A stretch of DNA of 64,000 nt, from assembly GCF_000934745.1 (NCBI RefSeq), contig NZ_JYNO01000010.1, forward strand, positions 183,796 through 247,795. The letters are read 5' to 3'. Positions 62,083-64,000 of this stretch are shown piece by piece (the stretch's first letter is position 1; each line of letters opens with the position of its first letter). Source of the stretch: Desulfonatronum thioautotrophicum. Lineage in GTDB: Bacteria; Desulfobacterota; Desulfovibrionia; Desulfovibrionales; Desulfonatronaceae. The translations under genes were made by a program, and so were the position numbers. A model generated the notes under the pieces. That model searched no databases. It was not told where the DNA came from and was given only the letters and a program-made list of their open reading frames with translations.

Positions 62083-63515
62083 TCTTCCAAATAGAGCTGT
62101 TCATCCCGGAACTGTACCTGTTGGCCCTGATCGGCGGGCTATTCGTCCTGACCGTGGGGCCTCAGTCCTGGTGGCGCTTCCTACGGTACCTGCCCCTTGC
62201 GGCTGGAGTGGGTATCGGCGTGGCGGCGCTGTCTTTCCAATTTTCCGGGCTGATGCTTTACGGGGCCTATCAGGTTGACGGGCTGTCCCAGTTTTTCAAG
62301 CTGGCCATCTTCCTGGGCCTGGCCGTGACCTGCCTGAACGCCTTGAATCAGCCGACGCTGTCCGAGGAAAAGCGGCCGGACTACTTTCTGTTTCTTTGCC
62401 TCAGCGCCCTGGGGCTGATGCTGCTTTCCAGCGCCGTGGAACTGGTGACCATCTTCCTCGCCTTGGAGTTGGCCTCCTACAGTCTTTACGCCCTGATCCC
62501 CCTGCGGTCCAAGGAACCGGCCGCGGCCGAGGCCGGGATCAAGTACATTCTGTTCGGCGCCGTGGTCACGGCCCTGGCCATGTACGGGCTGTCCTACATC
62601 CTTGGTGTGCACCACACCACCTATCTCTCCGAACTGATGACCAAAACCTGGTCCTGGTCCGAGGCGCCCGCTGCCTTGATCGGGTTAACGCTCTTCCTGG
62701 GTGCGCTGTTCTACAAGCTGGCTCTGTTCCCACTGCATTTCTGGTGCCCGGACGTTTACGAGGGAGCATCCAATGAAACCGCGGCTTTCGTGGCAACGCT
62801 GCCCAAGCTGGGCGCAGTGGTGGTTCTGGTCCGTCTTTCCACGCTGCTGGATCCGAGCATGGAGGTAACCATGCTTCTGGCCGTGCTGGCCGCGGTGTCC
62901 ATGACGTTCGGCAACCTCTCGGCTTTGGTCCAGAATGATCTGAAACGTCTCCTGGGGTACTCCTCGGTGTCCCACGCCGGATATGTGATGCTGGGCATTG
63001 TGGCCGGGACCGCCGCTGGACTGGCCGCTGCCGCGTTTTATGCCGTAGTGTATCTGCTGATGAATCTGGCCTGTTTTTGGGTGATTTGCCGCCTTTCCAC
63101 GGACGGCCGTAACCTCAAACTGGACGATTTAAATGGCTTGTATCAACGGTCACCAGGCTTGGCCCTGGTTCTTGCCGTCTCCGCCTTTGCCTTGGTGGGG
63201 CTGCCGCCCACTGCCGGGTTCATGGGCAAGCTGTTCCTGCTGAACTCCGCCTGGATGGAAGGCTACCACTGGCTGGTGATCATCGCCGTGCTCAACTCGG
63301 CCATCGCCATCTACTACTATCTCAATTTGGTTCGCCACGCGTATACCCGTGAAGCGCCGGTTACGGCATCTGGTGAGGTTCAGGCCGTACCCAACCCAGG
63401 TTTGCTCTGGGGCGGACTGCTCGCAGCCGCTGTGCTCTGGCTGGGAGTGGCGCCGGCTACCTTGTTCTCATTCGCTCAACTCGCTGGAGCCGCGGCTGGT
63501 GGCGTTCTTCCTTAG
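62079..63515 (+). CDS. nuoN: NADH-quinone oxidoreductase-like subunit N
   Basis: 478 residues, about 14 TM helices. FLALELASYSLYALIP, KLALFPLHFWCPDVYEGASN, LPKLGAVVVLVR and QNDLKRLLGYSSVSHAGYVM are NuoN motifs. The start is GTG, overlapping the nuoM stop, with GAGGT nine bases upstream. Last gene of the operon. It is followed by a short (CTTAGC)3 array. Confidence 0.94.
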   Translation: MIFQIELFIPELYLLALIGGLFVLTVGPQSWWRFLRYLPLAAGVGIGVAALSFQFSGLMLYGAYQVDGLSQFFKLAIFLGLAVTCLNALNQPTLSEEKRPDYFLFLCLSALGLMLLSSAVELVTIFLALELASYSLYALIPLRSKEPAAAEAGIKYILFGAVVTALAMYGLSYILGVHHTTYLSELMTKTWSWSEAPAALIGLTLFLGALFYKLALFPLHFWCPDVYEGASNETAAFVATLPKLGAVVVLVRLSTLLDPSMEVTMLLAVLAAVSMTFGNLSALVQNDLKRLLGYSSVSHAGYVMLGIVAGTAAGLAAAAFYAVVYLLMNLACFWVICRLSTDGRNLKLDDLNGLYQRSPGLALVLAVSAFALVGLPPTAGFMGKLFLLNSAWMEGYHWLVIIAVLNSAIAIYYYLNLVRHAYTREAPVTASGEVQAVPNPGLLWGGLLAAAVLWLGVAPATLFSFAQLAGAAAGGVLP

Positions 63516-63668
63516 CCTTAGCCTTAGCCTTGGTCATGGATATGATCAGGGCCTGCGCCTGCTGACGCCTTTTTCGAGATATTCGAGAAGGGCGTCTATT
63601 TTTTGTGATTTTTAACATTTTGATTTTTATGGTGAAAATATTTTCTTTTAAATTTCTGAATTTTTTTG

Positions 63669-63697
63669 TTGACAGTTGCCGGGTGTTCTTTTAGATA
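63669..63697 (+). promoter_or_regulatory. rRNA promoter with AT-rich UP element
   Basis: TTGACA at 63669-63674, then 16-17 bases, then TTAGATA (63691-63697). The 65 bases before it (63600-63668) are almost all A/T, a strong UP element. The gap 63516-63668 holds only the CTTAGC array and this AT-rich stretch; I see no clear terminator for nuoN. Confidence 0.65.
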
Positions 63698-63762
63698 CTG
63701 ACGTTTCGCGGCGAGCACTTCCGGCTGATGAGTTTGGGTCGGTTTTTTGGTTTGTCGTGATT

Positions 63763-63777
63763 GAGTTCTTTGACAAT
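63763..63777 (+). promoter_or_regulatory. boxA-like antitermination site of the rRNA leader
   Basis: GAGTTCTTTGACAAT, matching the E. coli boxA TGCTCTTTAACAAT in order and spacing. It lies 90 bases before 16S, where NusB/NusE bind in rRNA leaders. Confidence 0.55.
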
Positions 63778-63854
63778 GAAATAGCGAGGGGGAAGAGAAG
63801 ATGTGGATTTAAAGCCATGTTTTCATTTTGATGATTATTCTTTTTGCTTATTTT

Positions 63855-64000
<146 letters not shown>

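Noticed and set aside
63516..63668. A nuoN terminator
   Set aside because: The TTCGAGATATTCGAGAA stretch is mainly a direct, not an inverted, repeat; no stem of more than three pairs is formed before the AT-rich region.

Overview
The window is GC-rich bacterial DNA. It ends in the first ~146 bases of a 16S rRNA gene whose 5' sequence, together with the gene content, points to a sulfate-reducing Desulfovibrionales-type deltaproteobacterium. The supporting gene content is a Nuo-like complex without the NADH module, LptFG, periplasmic and polyferredoxin redox proteins, a dual-CxxC selenoprotein and multi-copy AAA/nuclease genes. A Desulfonatronum-like organism is a guess only; the 16S fragment is too short for me to name a genus.

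Layout. 1-1009: end of uppP, then the cobalamin gene cbiL. 988-5199 (minus): a ferric-iron ABC transporter (fbpC, fbpB, fbpA) with an interspersed repeat between fbpA and fbpB. 5637-7250 (minus): a small secreted protein and a VWA-OmpA protein. 7436-8866 (minus): a GAF-type sensor kinase. 8945-11727 (minus): a Tat-exported DUF362 protein and a membrane polyferredoxin, translationally coupled. 12228-16511 (plus): NAD biosynthesis operon nadC-nadA-nadB plus a UPF0280 gene. 16538-28531 (minus): a run of housekeeping genes (glycosyltransferase, AMP-forming acyl-CoA ligase with its XRE-cupin regulator, pdxA, SAP-domain peptide, glgA, NUDIX, DapF-like isomerase, pcnB, a selenoprotein, xth, metallophosphoesterase). 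28628-36828 (minus): an outer-membrane beta-barrel gene and a three-gene signalling system. 37020-40381 (minus): two tandem AAA ATPase/PD-(D/E)XK paralogues. 40644-44387: Trm112-like, macro-domain and HAD genes, a small gene behind a sigma-28-like promoter, a zinc/iron-cluster protein and a small conserved-looking protein. 44479-47584 (minus): a polar amino-acid ABC transporter. 47920-51505 (plus): a small gene, lptF, lptG and a PAP2 phosphatase. 51784-63515 (plus): nuoABCDHIJK with four antiporter-like subunits and a 2-TM peptide. 63516-64000: rRNA promoter, leader and the start of 16S.

How the genes work together. The Nuo cluster encodes the quinone-reducing and membrane modules but no NuoE/F/G, so it should take electrons from a donor other than NADH (ferredoxin is the usual proposal) and couple this to ion pumping. 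The iron transporter would feed the many Fe-S proteins seen here, including NadA, NuoB, NuoI and the polyferredoxin. The signalling operon combines a periplasmic ligand-binding/PAS protein without a kinase domain, a large CACHE/PAS/GAF kinase and a REC-PAS-kinase-REC hybrid.

The most notable item is a 64-codon gene (26821-27015) that reads through an in-frame UGA followed by an 8-bp hairpin with a GGUCC loop, i.e. a bacterial selenocysteine gene that ordinary annotation would cut short or miss. Other points are a three-copy family of ~125-bp interspersed repeats (one supplies the pdxA stop codon), a low-complexity insertion inside a receiver domain, the mosaic AAA/nuclease pair, and hexanucleotide (TTTCGA)n and palindromic repeats in the intergenic gaps. 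I saw no tRNA, CRISPR array, insertion sequence or prophage.
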